DNA of 64,000 nucleotides from Thiobacillus thioparus DSM 505 (GCF_000373385.1 NZ_KB891328.1:1-64000), one strand, 5' to 3'. Counted from the first letter of the stretch, positions 50,684-61,352 are shown. Numbers and translations: made by a program. The notes: a model not told the origin generated them from the sequence alone.

Positions 50684-53600
50684 ATGACCGTTTCCCCCGC
50701 CTTGTCCCTGTTCCTGCGCCGCGCTTCGCGCTGGCTGGCAGCGCTGACGGCGCTGGCCGCCGTGGGCTTTGCAACGGCAGTGGCCTTGATGTTCTTCTGG
50801 GTGTTGCCGAATATTGCAGCGCATCGCGATACGGTCGCCGACCTCATGTCGCGTGCGCTGGGGCAGCGGGTGACGCTGGAAGAAGTGTCGGGCGTATGGC
50901 AGCAGGCACGCCCGGAATTCCGTCTGCACGGTGTGCGCCTGTACGACCGGCAAGGCCATCCGGCGCTCTACCTGCCTGAACTCGAAGCCGCATTTGCCTG
51001 GCGTTCGCTGCTGTTCCTGGAGCCGCGTTTCACGCGCATCGAACTGCAAGGTCTTGTACTCGGGGTGCGGCGTGCACGCGACGGCCATTTCTACGTTGGC
51101 GGCATCCCGATCAATCCGGCCGCACCCGACAGCGGATTTTCCAGCTGGCTGCTGCGGCAGGGACAGGTCCATGCCGGCAGCGCCACGCTCACCTGGATCG
51201 ACGAGGTCCGCGAAGCGCCGCCACTCACCCTGACGGCGGTCGACTTCACGCTGACCAATGTGCGCTGGGCGCATCGCCTGCAATTGCGCGCCATTCCCCC
51301 GGCCAGCCTGGCGCGGCCGGTACAGATCGTGGCGAAACTGCGCGCGCGCCAGGTGGACGATCTCAAGAGCTGGAACGGCACTGTTGATGCGAACGTGGCG
51401 GGCGTGTCATTTCCGCGCCTTGCCGCCTGGCTGGCGCTGCCGTACCAACCGCAACAGGGCCGGGGCGCGCTGAACATGCAGTTCGAAGTGGCGCGCGGTG
51501 CGCTGGCCGGCGTGACGGCCGGACTCGAACTGCATGACATCGAGGCGAAGCTGGGCGATGATCTGCCGCCGGTGCGGCTGGCACAGGTGCGCGGCCAAGC
51601 CCAGTGGCAGCACGGTCCCGACGGATATCGCGTGGCCTTCGACAAACTGCGCGTGGCACGCCCGGGTGCCGTCCTCGGTGCGCCGTTCAATGCGGGCCTG
51701 TCGTGGGGCGGCACGTCGCACGAAATCACGGCCCAGGCGTTCAGCCTGGGCGGCTGGCAATCGCTGCTGCCAAGCCTGCCGATGGATGCGGGCCTGCGCG
51801 CGCGTCTCCAAGCCCTGCAGCCGCAAGGCCGCTTCGACCTGTTGCGGTTTGGCTGGACCGGCGCGCAGCCAGGGCTGGACAATTTCAGCATGACGGCCCG
51901 TTTCAGCGGCCTGGGCGTGGCCGCGGTCGACAACCAGCCGGGCCTGTCCAATCTGAGCGGGCGCATCGAGGGCGATGCGCGCGCAGGCGTGTTCGAGATC
52001 GATTCGCAGCAGATGACGTTGGGACTGCCCGACCTCTTCCGCGAACCCTCGTTCGCGATCGACAGCGTGCATGCGCGCGGCAAGTGGCAAAAGACGCCAC
52101 ACGGCCGCCGCCTGACCTTGACCGACATGGCCTTCGCCAATCCGGACATGGCGGGGACGGCGAAGGGCTACTACGAACTGATCCCCGGCCAGCGCGGCCT
52201 CGTCGACCTGACGGTGCATCTGAGTCGTGCAGACGGTACGGCGGTGTACCGCTACCTGCCAAAGCACATCGGCGACCATACGGTCGAATGGGTGAAGCGG
52301 GGCGTCGTGGCCGGGCGTTCGGATGACGTGCAGTTGAACCTGAAAGGCGACCTGACGCATTTCCCCTTCGACTCGGGCGATGGCGTGTTCCGGGTCGACG
52401 CACAGGTGAAGGATGCGGTCATTGATTACGTGCCGGGCTGGCCGCGCATCGAAGGCATCCAGGGGCGGTTGCTGTTTCAGGGCCGGACCATGGAGGTCAC
52501 CTCCAGCCAGGCGCGGATATACGGCGTGGCCCTGGCGCCGGTGAAGGCCGTGATCCCGGACCTGCTGCATCACGACGAGCAATTGCACATCGATGGCCAG
52601 GCCAGCGGGCCGATCCAGGATTTCATCCGCTTTGCCAATACCAGTCCGGTCGGCGGGCGGTTGCACGGTTTCACGGCCGCACTGGACGGCAGCGGGCCGA
52701 TGAAACTCGCCCTGAGCCTGCAGGTGCCGCTCCGCCGCAGCCACGATACGACGCTGGTCGGCCGTTTGTCGTTTCTGGGCGATACGCTGTTGCCGCCGGG
52801 CCTGCCGCGGCTCGACCAGACGCGCGGCGATATCGATTTCACCGGGGACAGCCTGGCCGCCAAGAACATCACCGCGCAGTTTCTCGGCGGCCCGCTGCGC
52901 ATCGACACGCAAACCCGATCCGGCCAGGTCCAGATCCTGGCGCAGGGGCGCGCCACTGCAGCGGGCCTGACATCGTGGCTGGGCACGGCCTGGAAGGATC
53001 AGGTGTCGGGGCAGACAGCCTGGCGTGGGCAGATCGACCTGGAGCCGACGGGCGAGCGCGTTCGCATCGAGTCCGACCTGACGGGGTTGGGCAGCAGCCT
53101 GCCGGCGCCGCTGGAAAAAACGGCTGCGCAACCGCTGCCGCTGGTGGTGACCAGCCAGCCGCAAGCCAGCGGCCAATTGCGCGAGGTGCAGCTTGGCAGG
53201 ATCGTGGGGGCGGCCTGGCGCAGCACCGCCGAAGGACAATTCGACCGGGGCGAGATCCGCTTCGGCGGACGTGCCGTGATGCCCGGCGAGCCGGGACTGC
53301 GCCTGGCGGGCAGCGGACGCGGCCTGGATATTTCGGGCTGGATGGATCTGCTGCCCGGTGGCGAAAGTGGCGAATCCTTGTCGTTGTCGGCGATCGATCT
53401 GAGTTTCGACGCGCTCGACCTGATGGGGCGGCGTTACCAGGAGGTCCGCCTGCAGGGGCGCAATCGCGGCGGTTTGTTGCGCGCCCAGGTGAGCGGCGCC
53501 GGCCTGAACGGCGTACTGATCTACCGTCCGGCGGGCAATCAACCCGCGCGGGTCTCGGCGCAGTTCAGGCAGTTGACCATTCCGGCCCGGCTACCGGCTG

Positions 53601-54472
53601 GCGGGCCGGAAACCGGCAGCAACATGAAGGCGTCGGACTTCCCGGTGCTGGATCTGACGGTGGAGGATTTCCGTTTGCAGGACCATGCGCTGGGGCGGCT
53701 GGAAGCCATGGCGCACGGTACGCCGCAAGGGCTGGTGATCGACAATCTGCAACTGACGCACCCCGACAGCGTGTTCCGCATGAACGGCCTGTGGCGCGAC
53801 AGCGGCCCGGGCGAAACCCGAGCCGACCTGAGCCTGAACGTGTTCGATGCGGGCAAGATGCTGGCGCGCTTCGGTTATCCCGATACGCTCAAACGCGGGA
53901 CCGCGGAGATCCAGGGCAGCGCCACCTGGGAAGGCTCGCCGGCGGATTTCGCGCTGGCCACGCTGGCCGGACAGCTCGACTTCAAGGCCAAGGGCGGGCA
54001 GTTCCTCAAGATCGATCCCGGCGCCGGGAAACTGCTTGGCGTGCTGAGCCTGCAATCGCTGCCGCGCCGGCTGAACTTCGATTTCCGTGATATCTTCAAT
54101 GAAGGCTATGCCTTCGACGACATCGGCGCCACGCTGCGCATTGCGCGCGGCGTCGTCTACAGCGACGACTTCAAGATGCGCGGGCCGGCCGCCAAGGTCA
54201 ACATGTCCGGCCTGGCCGACCTCAACCAGGAAACCGTGCAGTTGCGGGTGAAAGTGATTCCGAAGCTGTCCGAAGGCGTGGCCGTGGCCGGTGCCCTGCT
54301 CGGCGGACCATTGGCCGGGGTGGGGGCGCTGGCCGCGCAGAAACTGCTGCGCGATCCGATCGAGGAAGTCATCAGCCAGGAATACATGGTGACCGGCGTG
54401 TGGCAGGCCCCCGATGTCCAGCGGCTGTCCAAAGCGAAGGCCAAACCTGATAATCAAGTGACCGAACCCTGA
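50684..54472 (+). CDS. YhdP family AsmA-like bridge protein
   Basis: The 1262-residue protein has one N-terminal membrane helix (about 14-40) and a very long periplasmic beta-rich region with the AsmA/DUF3971 C-terminal core (LLGVLSLQSLPRRLNFDF, GYAFDDIGATLRIARG, MSGLADLNQETVQLRVKVIP). YhdP is one of the proteins thought to carry phospholipids from inner to outer membrane. The length matches the family. The following nitrilase and tldD genes are its usual neighbours. Confidence 0.94.
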   Translation: MTVSPALSLFLRRASRWLAALTALAAVGFATAVALMFFWVLPNIAAHRDTVADLMSRALGQRVTLEEVSGVWQQARPEFRLHGVRLYDRQGHPALYLPELEAAFAWRSLLFLEPRFTRIELQGLVLGVRRARDGHFYVGGIPINPAAPDSGFSSWLLRQGQVHAGSATLTWIDEVREAPPLTLTAVDFTLTNVRWAHRLQLRAIPPASLARPVQIVAKLRARQVDDLKSWNGTVDANVAGVSFPRLAAWLALPYQPQQGRGALNMQFEVARGALAGVTAGLELHDIEAKLGDDLPPVRLAQVRGQAQWQHGPDGYRVAFDKLRVARPGAVLGAPFNAGLSWGGTSHEITAQAFSLGGWQSLLPSLPMDAGLRARLQALQPQGRFDLLRFGWTGAQPGLDNFSMTARFSGLGVAAVDNQPGLSNLSGRIEGDARAGVFEIDSQQMTLGLPDLFREPSFAIDSVHARGKWQKTPHGRRLTLTDMAFANPDMAGTAKGYYELIPGQRGLVDLTVHLSRADGTAVYRYLPKHIGDHTVEWVKRGVVAGRSDDVQLNLKGDLTHFPFDSGDGVFRVDAQVKDAVIDYVPGWPRIEGIQGRLLFQGRTMEVTSSQARIYGVALAPVKAVIPDLLHHDEQLHIDGQASGPIQDFIRFANTSPVGGRLHGFTAALDGSGPMKLALSLQVPLRRSHDTTLVGRLSFLGDTLLPPGLPRLDQTRGDIDFTGDSLAAKNITAQFLGGPLRIDTQTRSGQVQILAQGRATAAGLTSWLGTAWKDQVSGQTAWRGQIDLEPTGERVRIESDLTGLGSSLPAPLEKTAAQPLPLVVTSQPQASGQLREVQLGRIVGAAWRSTAEGQFDRGEIRFGGRAVMPGEPGLRLAGSGRGLDISGWMDLLPGGESGESLSLSAIDLSFDALDLMGRRYQEVRLQGRNRGGLLRAQVSGAGLNGVLIYRPAGNQPARVSAQFRQLTIPARLPAGGPETGSNMKASDFPVLDLTVEDFRLQDHALGRLEAMAHGTPQGLVIDNLQLTHPDSVFRMNGLWRDSGPGETRADLSLNVFDAGKMLARFGYPDTLKRGTAEIQGSATWEGSPADFALATLAGQLDFKAKGGQFLKIDPGAGKLLGVLSLQSLPRRLNFDFRDIFNEGYAFDDIGATLRIARGVVYSDDFKMRGPAAKVNMSGLADLNQETVQLRVKVIPKLSEGVAVAGALLGGPLAGVGALAAQKLLRDPIEEVISQEYMVTGVWQAPDVQRLSKAKAKPDNQVTEP

Positions 54473-54487
54473 TTGTGGAATCCGACC

Positions 54488-55453
54488 ATGCCAACAAAAA
54501 AACCCGTTAAAACCGCCGTTGCCCGCTCCCGTGGGGCGCAAGTCAAGAAGCCGGCCCCGCAGGCGGGCACCGTGCGCGTGGCGGCCATCCAGATGGCGTC
54601 GGGCCCGAATGTGCCTGCCAACCTGGCCGAAGCCGAACGTCTCATCGAGCTGGCAGTCGAGGCGGGCGCGCGCATGATCGTGCTGCCGGAGTTTTTCTGC
54701 ATCATGGGGATGAAGGACGCCGATGTGGTGAAGGTACGCGAGGTCGAAGGCCACGGCCCGATCCAGGCATTCCTCGCGCGCACGGCGAAGAAACACCATA
54801 TCTGGCTGATCGGCGGTTCGGTGCCGCTGGAGGCCAGCACGGCGAACAAGGTGCGCAACAGCTGCCTGGTGTACGACGAGCGTGGCAAGCTGGTGGCGCG
54901 CTACGACAAGATCCACCTGTTCGGCCTCGACCTCGGCAACGAGCACTACCAGGAAGCCAAGCTGATCGAGCCGGGCGACAAGGTCGTCGTCATCAACAGT
55001 CCGTTCGGCCGCATCGGCCTGTCGGTCTGCTACGACCTGCGCTTCCCCGAGCTGTATCGCGCCATGCCGGACGTCGACATCATCGTGGTGCCGTCGGCGT
55101 TCACCGCCACCACCGGCCGCGCGCACTTCGAGACCCTGATCCGCGCACGCGCGATCGAGAACCTCGCCTACGTGATCGCGCCGGCGCAGGGCGGCTACCA
55201 CCTGTCGGGCCGTGAAACCCACGGCGACAGCATGATCGTCGACCCGTGGGGCGTGGTGCTCGACCGTCTGCCGCGCGGTTCGGGCGTCGTCATCGCCAAC
55301 CTCAACCCGGCTTACCAGGCCAGTCTGCGCAAGAGCCTGCCCGCGCTCAAACACCGCTTCATCCAGTGTCAGCAAATCGAAGTCGATGTGGTGGAACGCC
55401 GGGTGCCGGCCAAGCGCGTGTCCCCGACCGGGGGCGAGACCGCCGTCAAATAA
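54488..55453 (+). CDS. Nitrilase-superfamily amidohydrolase
   Basis: The 321-residue protein has the Glu-Lys-Cys triad of the family: [15 protein letters not shown] and [10 protein letters not shown]. Together with the yhdP-tldD context it fits the carbon-nitrogen hydrolase group that includes deaminated-glutathione amidase. The first 25 residues are basic and form an extra N-terminal tail. ATG 54488 is used; the frame opens at 54473 and the next gene follows after 14 bases. Confidence 0.9.
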   Translation: MPTKKPVKTAVARSRGAQVKKPAPQAGTVRVAAIQMASGPNVPANLAEAERLIELAVEAGARMIVLPEFFCIMGMKDADVVKVREVEGHGPIQAFLARTAKKHHIWLIGGSVPLEASTANKVRNSCLVYDERGKLVARYDKIHLFGLDLGNEHYQEAKLIEPGDKVVVINSPFGRIGLSVCYDLRFPELYRAMPDVDIIVVPSAFTATTGRAHFETLIRARAIENLAYVIAPAQGGYHLSGRETHGDSMIVDPWGVVLDRLPRGSGVVIANLNPAYQASLRKSLPALKHRFIQCQQIEVDVVERRVPAKRVSPTGGETAVK

Positions 55454-55467
55454 TTCAGGACATCGCC

Positions 55468-56940
55468 ATGAACCCAACCGACGCCTTCGTACCCCTCCAG
55501 ACCGCCGAGCAGCTGTTCCATTCCGCCGAGGCCACGCTGCTGACGCCGAACGGACTCGACGCCGACAAGCTCGCCCCGGTATTCGGACGCCTGCTGACGC
55601 ACGACGTCGACTACGCCGACCTGTATTTCCAGTACTCGCGTTCCGAAGGCTGGAGCCTGGAAGAAGGCCAGGTCAAATCCGGCAGCTTCAACATCGACCA
55701 GGGCGTCGGCGTGCGCGCAATCTCGGGCGAGAAGACCGCGTTCGCCTATTCCGACGACATCAGCCTCGATGCGCTCGGCGCCGCCGCCGATGCTACCCGT
55801 GCGATTGCGCGTGCTGGGCAGAACCGAAGCTTCGGCATGGTGCAGCGCGGCGAAGGCCGCGTGTTGTATAACGCCGTCGATCCGCTGGTCTCGCTGGCCG
55901 ACGCCGACAAGGTCGCACTGCTGGAGCGGCTGGAGAAGAAGGCGCGCGCCATGGATCCGCGCGTCATCCAGGTGATGGCGAGCCTCGCCTCCGAATACGA
56001 AGTCATCTTCATCGCGCGTTCAGACGGCCATCTGGCCGCCGACGTGCGCCCGCTGGTGCGCCTGTCGCTGCAGGTCATCGCCGAACAGGACGGCCGCCGC
56101 GAGCAGGGCTCCGGCGGCGGCGGCGGCCGCTTCGACTACAGCTACTTCACCGACGACATCCTCGAAAAATACGCGCGCCAGGCCGTGCACCAGGCCATGG
56201 TCAACCTCGACGCCCGCCCCGCGCCCGCCGGCAGCATGACCGTCGTCCTCGGCGCCGGCTGGCCCGGCATCCTGCTGCACGAAGCGATCGGTCATGGGTT
56301 GGAAGGCGACTTCAACCGCAAGGGCAGCTCGGCGTTCTCTGGTCGCATTGGTGAAAGAGTGGCCGCGCCAGGCGTCACGGTCATCGACGACGGCACCATC
56401 CCGCTACGCCGCGGTTCCTTGAACGTCGACGACGAAGGCAACCCGACCCAGCGCACCGTGTTGATCGAAGACGGCATCCTCACCGGCTACATGCAGGACA
56501 TGATGAACGCGAGATTGATGGGCATGCCGGTCACCGGCAACGCGCGACGCGAATCGTATGCGCACCTCACCATGCCGCGCATGACCAACACTCTCATGCT
56601 CGGCGGCGACAAGAATCCCCACGAAATCATCGCCTCCGTGAAGAACGGCCTCTACGCCGTCAACTTCGGCGGCGGCCAGGTCGACATCACCAGCGGCAAG
56701 TTCGTCTTCTCCGCCGCCGAGGCCTACATGATCGAGGACGGCAAGATCACCTACCCGGTGAAAGGCGCGACCTTGATCGGCAACGGGCCCGAGGTGCTGA
56801 CGCGTGTGAGCATGATCGGCAACGACATGGAGATGGATTCGGGCGTAGGGACCTGCGGCAAGGAAGGGCAGAGTGTGCCGGTCGGTGTGGGCCAGCCGAC
56901 GCTGCGGATCGATGGGTTGACGGTGGGTGGAACGGCGTAA
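55468..56940 (+). CDS. tldD: TldD metalloprotease
   Basis: TldD and its partner TldE form a zinc protease that processes microcin and degrades CcdA. The 490-residue protein has the HExxxH zinc motif in [13 protein letters not shown]. It also has [18 protein letters not shown] and the C-terminal [20 protein letters not shown]. It is complete; TldE is not in the window. It is the third gene of the yhdP-nitrilase-tldD run. Confidence 0.96.
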   Translation: MNPTDAFVPLQTAEQLFHSAEATLLTPNGLDADKLAPVFGRLLTHDVDYADLYFQYSRSEGWSLEEGQVKSGSFNIDQGVGVRAISGEKTAFAYSDDISLDALGAAADATRAIARAGQNRSFGMVQRGEGRVLYNAVDPLVSLADADKVALLERLEKKARAMDPRVIQVMASLASEYEVIFIARSDGHLAADVRPLVRLSLQVIAEQDGRREQGSGGGGGRFDYSYFTDDILEKYARQAVHQAMVNLDARPAPAGSMTVVLGAGWPGILLHEAIGHGLEGDFNRKGSSAFSGRIGERVAAPGVTVIDDGTIPLRRGSLNVDDEGNPTQRTVLIEDGILTGYMQDMMNARLMGMPVTGNARRESYAHLTMPRMTNTLMLGGDKNPHEIIASVKNGLYAVNFGGGQVDITSGKFVFSAAEAYMIEDGKITYPVKGATLIGNGPEVLTRVSMIGNDMEMDSGVGTCGKEGQSVPVGVGQPTLRIDGLTVGGTA

Positions 56941-56945
56941 ACTCG

Positions 56946-57149
56946 ATGAGAATAAAAGCAATAGTGGAAGCAGATGTAATTGGTGCGACCTCGGTTGCAT
57001 TACTTCTGCTTGGTTTAATCGCTGGCTTTCTTTGGTTGTTCGGGCTAACTGGCGGGCGATACATGCTACCTTTGGTAGCCGGTGCTGCAGGGTTGGTTGT
57101 GTGGGGATGGTGGCAGTTAGTTAAAAAAACACTGAATGACGTGCCGTAA
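56946..57149 (+). CDS. Small two-helix membrane protein, AT-rich
   Basis: The 67-residue protein has two hydrophobic helices (IGATSVALLLLGLIAGFLWLF and YMLPLVAGAAGLVVWGWWQ) separated by a short GLTGGR loop. Its base composition is visibly lower in GC than the flanking genes, and its ATG stands five bases after tldD. I know no family for it. It could be a late arrival or an unconserved tail gene. Confidence 0.5.
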   Translation: MRIKAIVEADVIGATSVALLLLGLIAGFLWLFGLTGGRYMLPLVAGAAGLVVWGWWQLVKKTLNDVP

Positions 57150-57340
57150 CACAAACACGCAAAACGTCCCGTCATCACCATCCTGGTTTTGACTTTCCTC
57201 CCCTTACAGCCCCGCCGAAAGTTGAGCCTGCCGGGCGGATCAGCGGCGAAGGTGTTTGAGCCCTGCCCACAAAAAACAAGTTAAAAACAGCAAGGCGGGC
57301 GAGTTCTTCGCCGCCCGTCCGGCGGGTTCGGTTTTCGGGA

Positions 57341-57493
57341 ATTCGGGGATGTCGGGGGCGCCTTCTTTTGGTTACTTTTCGTGGCGAGACAAGAAAAGTG
57401 ACTAGCTGCCGGGCTACCCCCGGCCAAGGGTCAGTAGTCTTGCGAGGTCCCCGGCTACAGTTGACAGCCCTTCGACAAGCTCAGGGCGAAGGG
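57341..57493. repeat. Dispersed hairpin repeats between tldD and the c-di-GMP gene
   Basis: The 359-base gap 57150-57508 has no gene. It carries an imperfect hairpin (GTTACTTTTC, 57371-57380, with GAAAAGTGAC, 57393-57402) followed by a GC-rich CTGCCGGG patch. It also carries a second one, CCCTTCG (57468-57474) with CGAAGGG (57487-57493), around the CTTCGACAAGCTCAGGGCG text common as a dispersed element in GC-rich proteobacteria. Both resemble known intergenic repeat families, not genes. Confidence 0.6.
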
Positions 57494-57508
57494 TGCTGAA
57501 AGCTAGCC

Positions 57509-60500
57509 TCAGGCCAGCGTCGCCAACGCCCTCGGCTCCCCAATCAAATACCCCTGCACACAATCCACCCCCATCTCCGCCAGCTTGGCCAACGCCTCTT
57601 CGTTCTCGACAAATCCCGCCACCGTCTTGATCCCGAGGAAGCTGCCGGTTTCAAGAATCGAGCGCACCAGCGCCTCGTCGATCATGCTGGTGCCGATTTC
57701 GCGCACCAGCGCACGGTCGATCTTCAGGTAATCCAGCTTCATGCTCTTCAGGCTGGTGTAGGAGCTGTTGCCGGCGCCAAACTCATCGAGGGTGAAGCGG
57801 CAACCGTGGCGCTGCAATTGGCGCATGAATAACTGGGTCTGTGCGTGGCCTTCGACGGCGTCGGCCTCGCTGATCTCGAAGATGAGCTTGTTGCCAGGGA
57901 GGTCGCCGCGCGCCAGCTCGGCCTGCAGGTATTTCAGGAACAGCGGATTGGTGACCGATTGTCCGGACAGGTTGATCGACAGGCCGCCGATCCGGGCGAG
58001 TGCGTCGCTGTGGGCACGCATCCACTGCAGGACATGACGCACCACCCAGCGGTCGATCTCGGTGATGCGTTGCAGGCGTTCGGCCACGGCGATCAGGTCG
58101 CGCGTGGCGATGCTGCGTTCGCCTTCTGCGGTGGGATGTAACAGTACTTCGTAATACAGCGGGGTCCGCGCGGCATCGGCCGCGGCGGCCACCGGCTGGC
58201 AATTGAGGCTGAGCTGGTTGTTGGCGAGGATGGCGGTCAGCTCGTGTGCCCATTCGGCCAGCGCCAGCACACCGCTCTCGTCCGCTTCGCTGTCGTATTG
58301 GACGACGGACACGTCAGACTCGCGCGCGCGCGCGCAGGCGGCATTGGCGTTGTCGTAGTAGATCTCGGGAGTGATGCAGTCGCGCGCCCAGGCTAGACCA
58401 GCCGCAGGTTGCACGCGGTAGCGGGTGCCGTTGATTTCCAGGGGGTGGGCGGTCAGGGCGTGCAGCAGGGCTTCGGTCTGCGCCTGGGCCGAGGCCTGAC
58501 CGGCCGCCTCGATCCAGAACGCAATGCCGGATTCGCCGGAGCGTGCAAGCAGCGCATTGGGCGACAACAGCGTGGGCATGATCTGGGCGTAATCGCGCAG
58601 GATGGGCGTGCGGATCTCGACGCCGGCGGTTTCGCCCGTGGGTTTGCTGATGTCGAACTGGATCACGCCGATGGCGTAGCCGCTGTCGGCCGTCTGGCTG
58701 CGCAGCCAGTTGCGGCGGATGGAACGGAAGAAGCTCTTGCGATTGGCGAGTCCGGTGGCGGGATCGTGGGATGCCTGCCACAGCAGGTCGCGCTGCATTT
58801 TCTGGATCATTGCGCTGTAGGAACGATCCATCAATGGCAATTCCAGATCCTCGGTCCACTGCGCTTCGCCGTCTTCCAGAGACTGCAGCAGATCCTGGCG
58901 CTTGAGGTCGAGCTTCTTGATGCCGCGGTAATTGGCGAAGACATACACCGGCGGCTGGTCGCCGATCCAGATCAGGTTGAGCGGGGCGTCGAGCGACTTG
59001 AACTGCAGCCAGTCGCCGACGCGCAGGCGTTCGGCCAGGTTGTCCTGCGCCTCGGAGAGCGGCTCGCTGGCCGCGTCGTCAAGGCGTGCGGCGACCGAAG
59101 TGCGCTGATGTTGCGATTTGCCTTCGTCGAACAGCGCGGTCGCGAGCTGATCGACGATGCGGTCCTGGGCGAATTTGTCGGCGCATACCTGAGTCAGGGC
59201 CTGGTCGATTTGCTGCAGCAGGGTTTGAATCTGGGCGGTCGTGGGCGGCTCGGTCTGGTCCGTACCCAGCCAGGTACACAGCTGCTGCAACACCTGCCAG
59301 GCCTCGCGCGCTTCGTCGCTGTCGATGCCGTGGCGCATCTCGGCGATCAGCAGTACATTGCGCCAGCCGCCGTTCAGCAGTTCGATGACGGCATTCGGCA
59401 CCGCCCGCTCGTTCTCCAGCCGCTTCAGCAGATCGCGCAGGATGCGCTGCTTGATGACCTCGGCGCGCTGGCGGCCTTCGCACATTTCCTGCAGGCGGAA
59501 CACGCGCGCGGCACGCTCATGCAGCAGCGGCTTGACCACGCGTTCCAACTGGGTGCGCGCTTCCTCGAACACCCCCGGATTCTTGTCGGCCTCGGCGTTG
59601 ATGCGATCGGTCCAACGGCTCATCAGCCGTAGCAGACGCGCGTCCGTAATCTTGCCGTCGTCGCCGGCCACCATGCTGATGCGGTCGAGGGTGTTCAGTA
59701 CCTTGTGTGCCGGGTGGGCAGGCGAGGCGAGGAATTCCGGATCGGCCATCGCCAGCTTGATGAGGCTGGTTTCCAGTTGCTGGAAAAACGGCCGCATGCC
59801 TTCGCTGACCGATTTCTCGGCATGCATGGTGTCGAACAGCGCGCCGAACATGTCGACCGAGCGCTGCATTTCATGGGTGACGGCCGGCGGCAGGGCGCCG
59901 GCGGCGGCCAGACGCTGCAGTACCGGAGAGTGGGCGATGCCGGGTGTGCCGGGCATCATGGCCTGGCCGGCCGCGCCGCCGCCCGCGGCCGCTGGCATTC
60001 CCTGCGGTTGCGGGGCATAACCTGGCATGGCACCGCCTGCGGCGGGGGTGCCCGTTGCGCCCGTAGGGGGCGCGGAGCCAGGCGCGGTCGGCTGGCCGCG
60101 GAAAAAGTCCAGCAACGAGCCGGCCAGACGATTGAGTGTGCCGCGCGGTTGAATGGAAGGCGGCGATGCCAGGCCTTCAGGCTGCGCGAGGGCCGACGCG
60201 TCGGCGCTGACCGGGGCGGCGTGCTGCGGCGACACGGCAGGTTTATGGCGCTCGACCTCGGCCTGCGAAACGGGCAACAGGGCCAGCAGTTCGGCATACA
60301 ACGGCGCCAGCAACTCGGTCAACACGTCGCGCAGCGTGGCGTAGGCGACCTGGCGTGCCTTGGCCAGCACCGGCACGTCCTGCAATGCGCCACGGTAGGC
60401 ATGGCCGATGACCGCCGGGCCGAAGGGGTTGTTGTTGTGATCGCAGGCGAAACCGAACAGCTGGCCGATACGAGGCTCGATGTCCGAAAGCTGTTCGCGG

Positions 60501-61255
60501 AACTGTTCTTCCAGCTTGTTGGCCTCGCTTGAGGTGGCAAGCCAGTCTTCGAAATCCAGTTCGTCGACCAGCGCCAATCCGCCGTCCATGGTGTCGCGGG
60601 TAGCCTGGGTCTGGACCGGCCGCGCCTGTTTAAGCGCATCGAGCACGCCTTGCACAAAACGGGTCTGCACGGCCGGGCCGTGATTGGCGAATTCATGTAC
60701 GGCGCTCAGCAGGCCGCTGTGTTCGGCAATGCCGGATGCCTGTACGGCCGCGGCGCTCAGTTTGTCGCCCAGTACACGCATGATCTGGTCGTGCACCTGG
60801 AACAGGGTCTCGCTCAGCAGGGTGGTACTGGCTTCGCGCAGATGAGGGTATGCAGCGGAGGTCGGCAAGGCAGCCAGTTTTTGCCGGTGTCCTGCCATGC
60901 GCAGCCTTTGCAGTGCACGCAGCGCGTCGACCGGCTGGCGGGCAAACGCAACCCCGACCCCGAGCGGGCTCAGGCGCTTGAGTTGTGCAGGCACGCGGAA
61001 GGTCTGGGTCGTACTGATCGACACCGGGGTGAAGACGATTTCCACCGCGGCATCGGCGCGCTTGGCCAGCGCAGTGATCGCCGCTTCCGGGTTGGTGAAC
61101 TTGAGAAACAGGCCGCCCTGGCAGAAATCGCGAATCTCGCAGGCGATTTCCGTGTATCCCGGTTGCGTGATAATGGCGGCCTGTGAGACTTGGAAGCGCC
61201 GGTCGCGCCGCAATTCCTGCCCGGTATGTTGGTTATCTGTCGCGTTAGCCATCAT
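57509..61255 (-). CDS. PilZ-DUF1631-GGDEF-EAL protein with degenerate catalytic sites
   Basis: The 1248-residue protein has an N-terminal PilZ-like region (RRDRRF as RxxxR, and RDFCQGGLF), a long DUF1631 region (about 140-830) with a Gly/Ala/Pro-rich linker (about 385-450), a GGDEF-like domain (near 850-1000) and an EAL-like domain (about 1005-1245). The GGDEF signature is replaced by ARSGESG and the EAL motif is EVL (YYEVLLHP), with LDEFGAG in place of DDFGTG. It therefore looks like a c-di-GMP receptor or regulator, comparable to FimX, not a cyclase or esterase. ATG 61255 is preferred to GTG 61261. It is divergent from aroG. Confidence 0.85.
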   Translation of the reverse strand: MMANATDNQHTGQELRRDRRFQVSQAAIITQPGYTEIACEIRDFCQGGLFLKFTNPEAAITALAKRADAAVEIVFTPVSISTTQTFRVPAQLKRLSPLGVGVAFARQPVDALRALQRLRMAGHRQKLAALPTSAAYPHLREASTTLLSETLFQVHDQIMRVLGDKLSAAAVQASGIAEHSGLLSAVHEFANHGPAVQTRFVQGVLDALKQARPVQTQATRDTMDGGLALVDELDFEDWLATSSEANKLEEQFREQLSDIEPRIGQLFGFACDHNNNPFGPAVIGHAYRGALQDVPVLAKARQVAYATLRDVLTELLAPLYAELLALLPVSQAEVERHKPAVSPQHAAPVSADASALAQPEGLASPPSIQPRGTLNRLAGSLLDFFRGQPTAPGSAPPTGATGTPAAGGAMPGYAPQPQGMPAAAGGGAAGQAMMPGTPGIAHSPVLQRLAAAGALPPAVTHEMQRSVDMFGALFDTMHAEKSVSEGMRPFFQQLETSLIKLAMADPEFLASPAHPAHKVLNTLDRISMVAGDDGKITDARLLRLMSRWTDRINAEADKNPGVFEEARTQLERVVKPLLHERAARVFRLQEMCEGRQRAEVIKQRILRDLLKRLENERAVPNAVIELLNGGWRNVLLIAEMRHGIDSDEAREAWQVLQQLCTWLGTDQTEPPTTAQIQTLLQQIDQALTQVCADKFAQDRIVDQLATALFDEGKSQHQRTSVAARLDDAASEPLSEAQDNLAERLRVGDWLQFKSLDAPLNLIWIGDQPPVYVFANYRGIKKLDLKRQDLLQSLEDGEAQWTEDLELPLMDRSYSAMIQKMQRDLLWQASHDPATGLANRKSFFRSIRRNWLRSQTADSGYAIGVIQFDISKPTGETAGVEIRTPILRDYAQIMPTLLSPNALLARSGESGIAFWIEAAGQASAQAQTEALLHALTAHPLEINGTRYRVQPAAGLAWARDCITPEIYYDNANAACARARESDVSVVQYDSEADESGVLALAEWAHELTAILANNQLSLNCQPVAAAADAARTPLYYEVLLHPTAEGERSIATRDLIAVAERLQRITEIDRWVVRHVLQWMRAHSDALARIGGLSINLSGQSVTNPLFLKYLQAELARGDLPGNKLIFEISEADAVEGHAQTQLFMRQLQRHGCRFTLDEFGAGNSSYTSLKSMKLDYLKIDRALVREIGTSMIDEALVRSILETGSFLGIKTVAGFVENEEALAKLAEMGVDCVQGYLIGEPRALATLA

Positions 61256-61322
61256 TTCCACACTTTCCCTTGGTTTTTCCCCATTTGCTCAATACTAACG
61301 GCCCGGCCGGGCTGGAAGGCAC

Positions 61323-61352
61323 TTGGCGGACTCCGCCTGATTTTGGTAGACT
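61323..61352 (+). promoter_or_regulatory. Probable aroG promoter with overlapping palindrome
   Basis: TTGGCG (61323-61328), an 18-base spacer and TAGACT (61347-61352) make a usable sigma-70 promoter. A perfect GGCGG-ACT-CCGCC repeat (61325-61337) straddles the -35 element and could be an operator. Transcription would start about 70 bases before the leader ORF. Confidence 0.5.

Noticed and set aside
51407-53542. 711-codon open frame antisense to yhdP
   Set aside because: Composition is His/Gln/Arg-rich without any domain, as expected for the antisense of a GC-rich gene; yhdP is clearly real.
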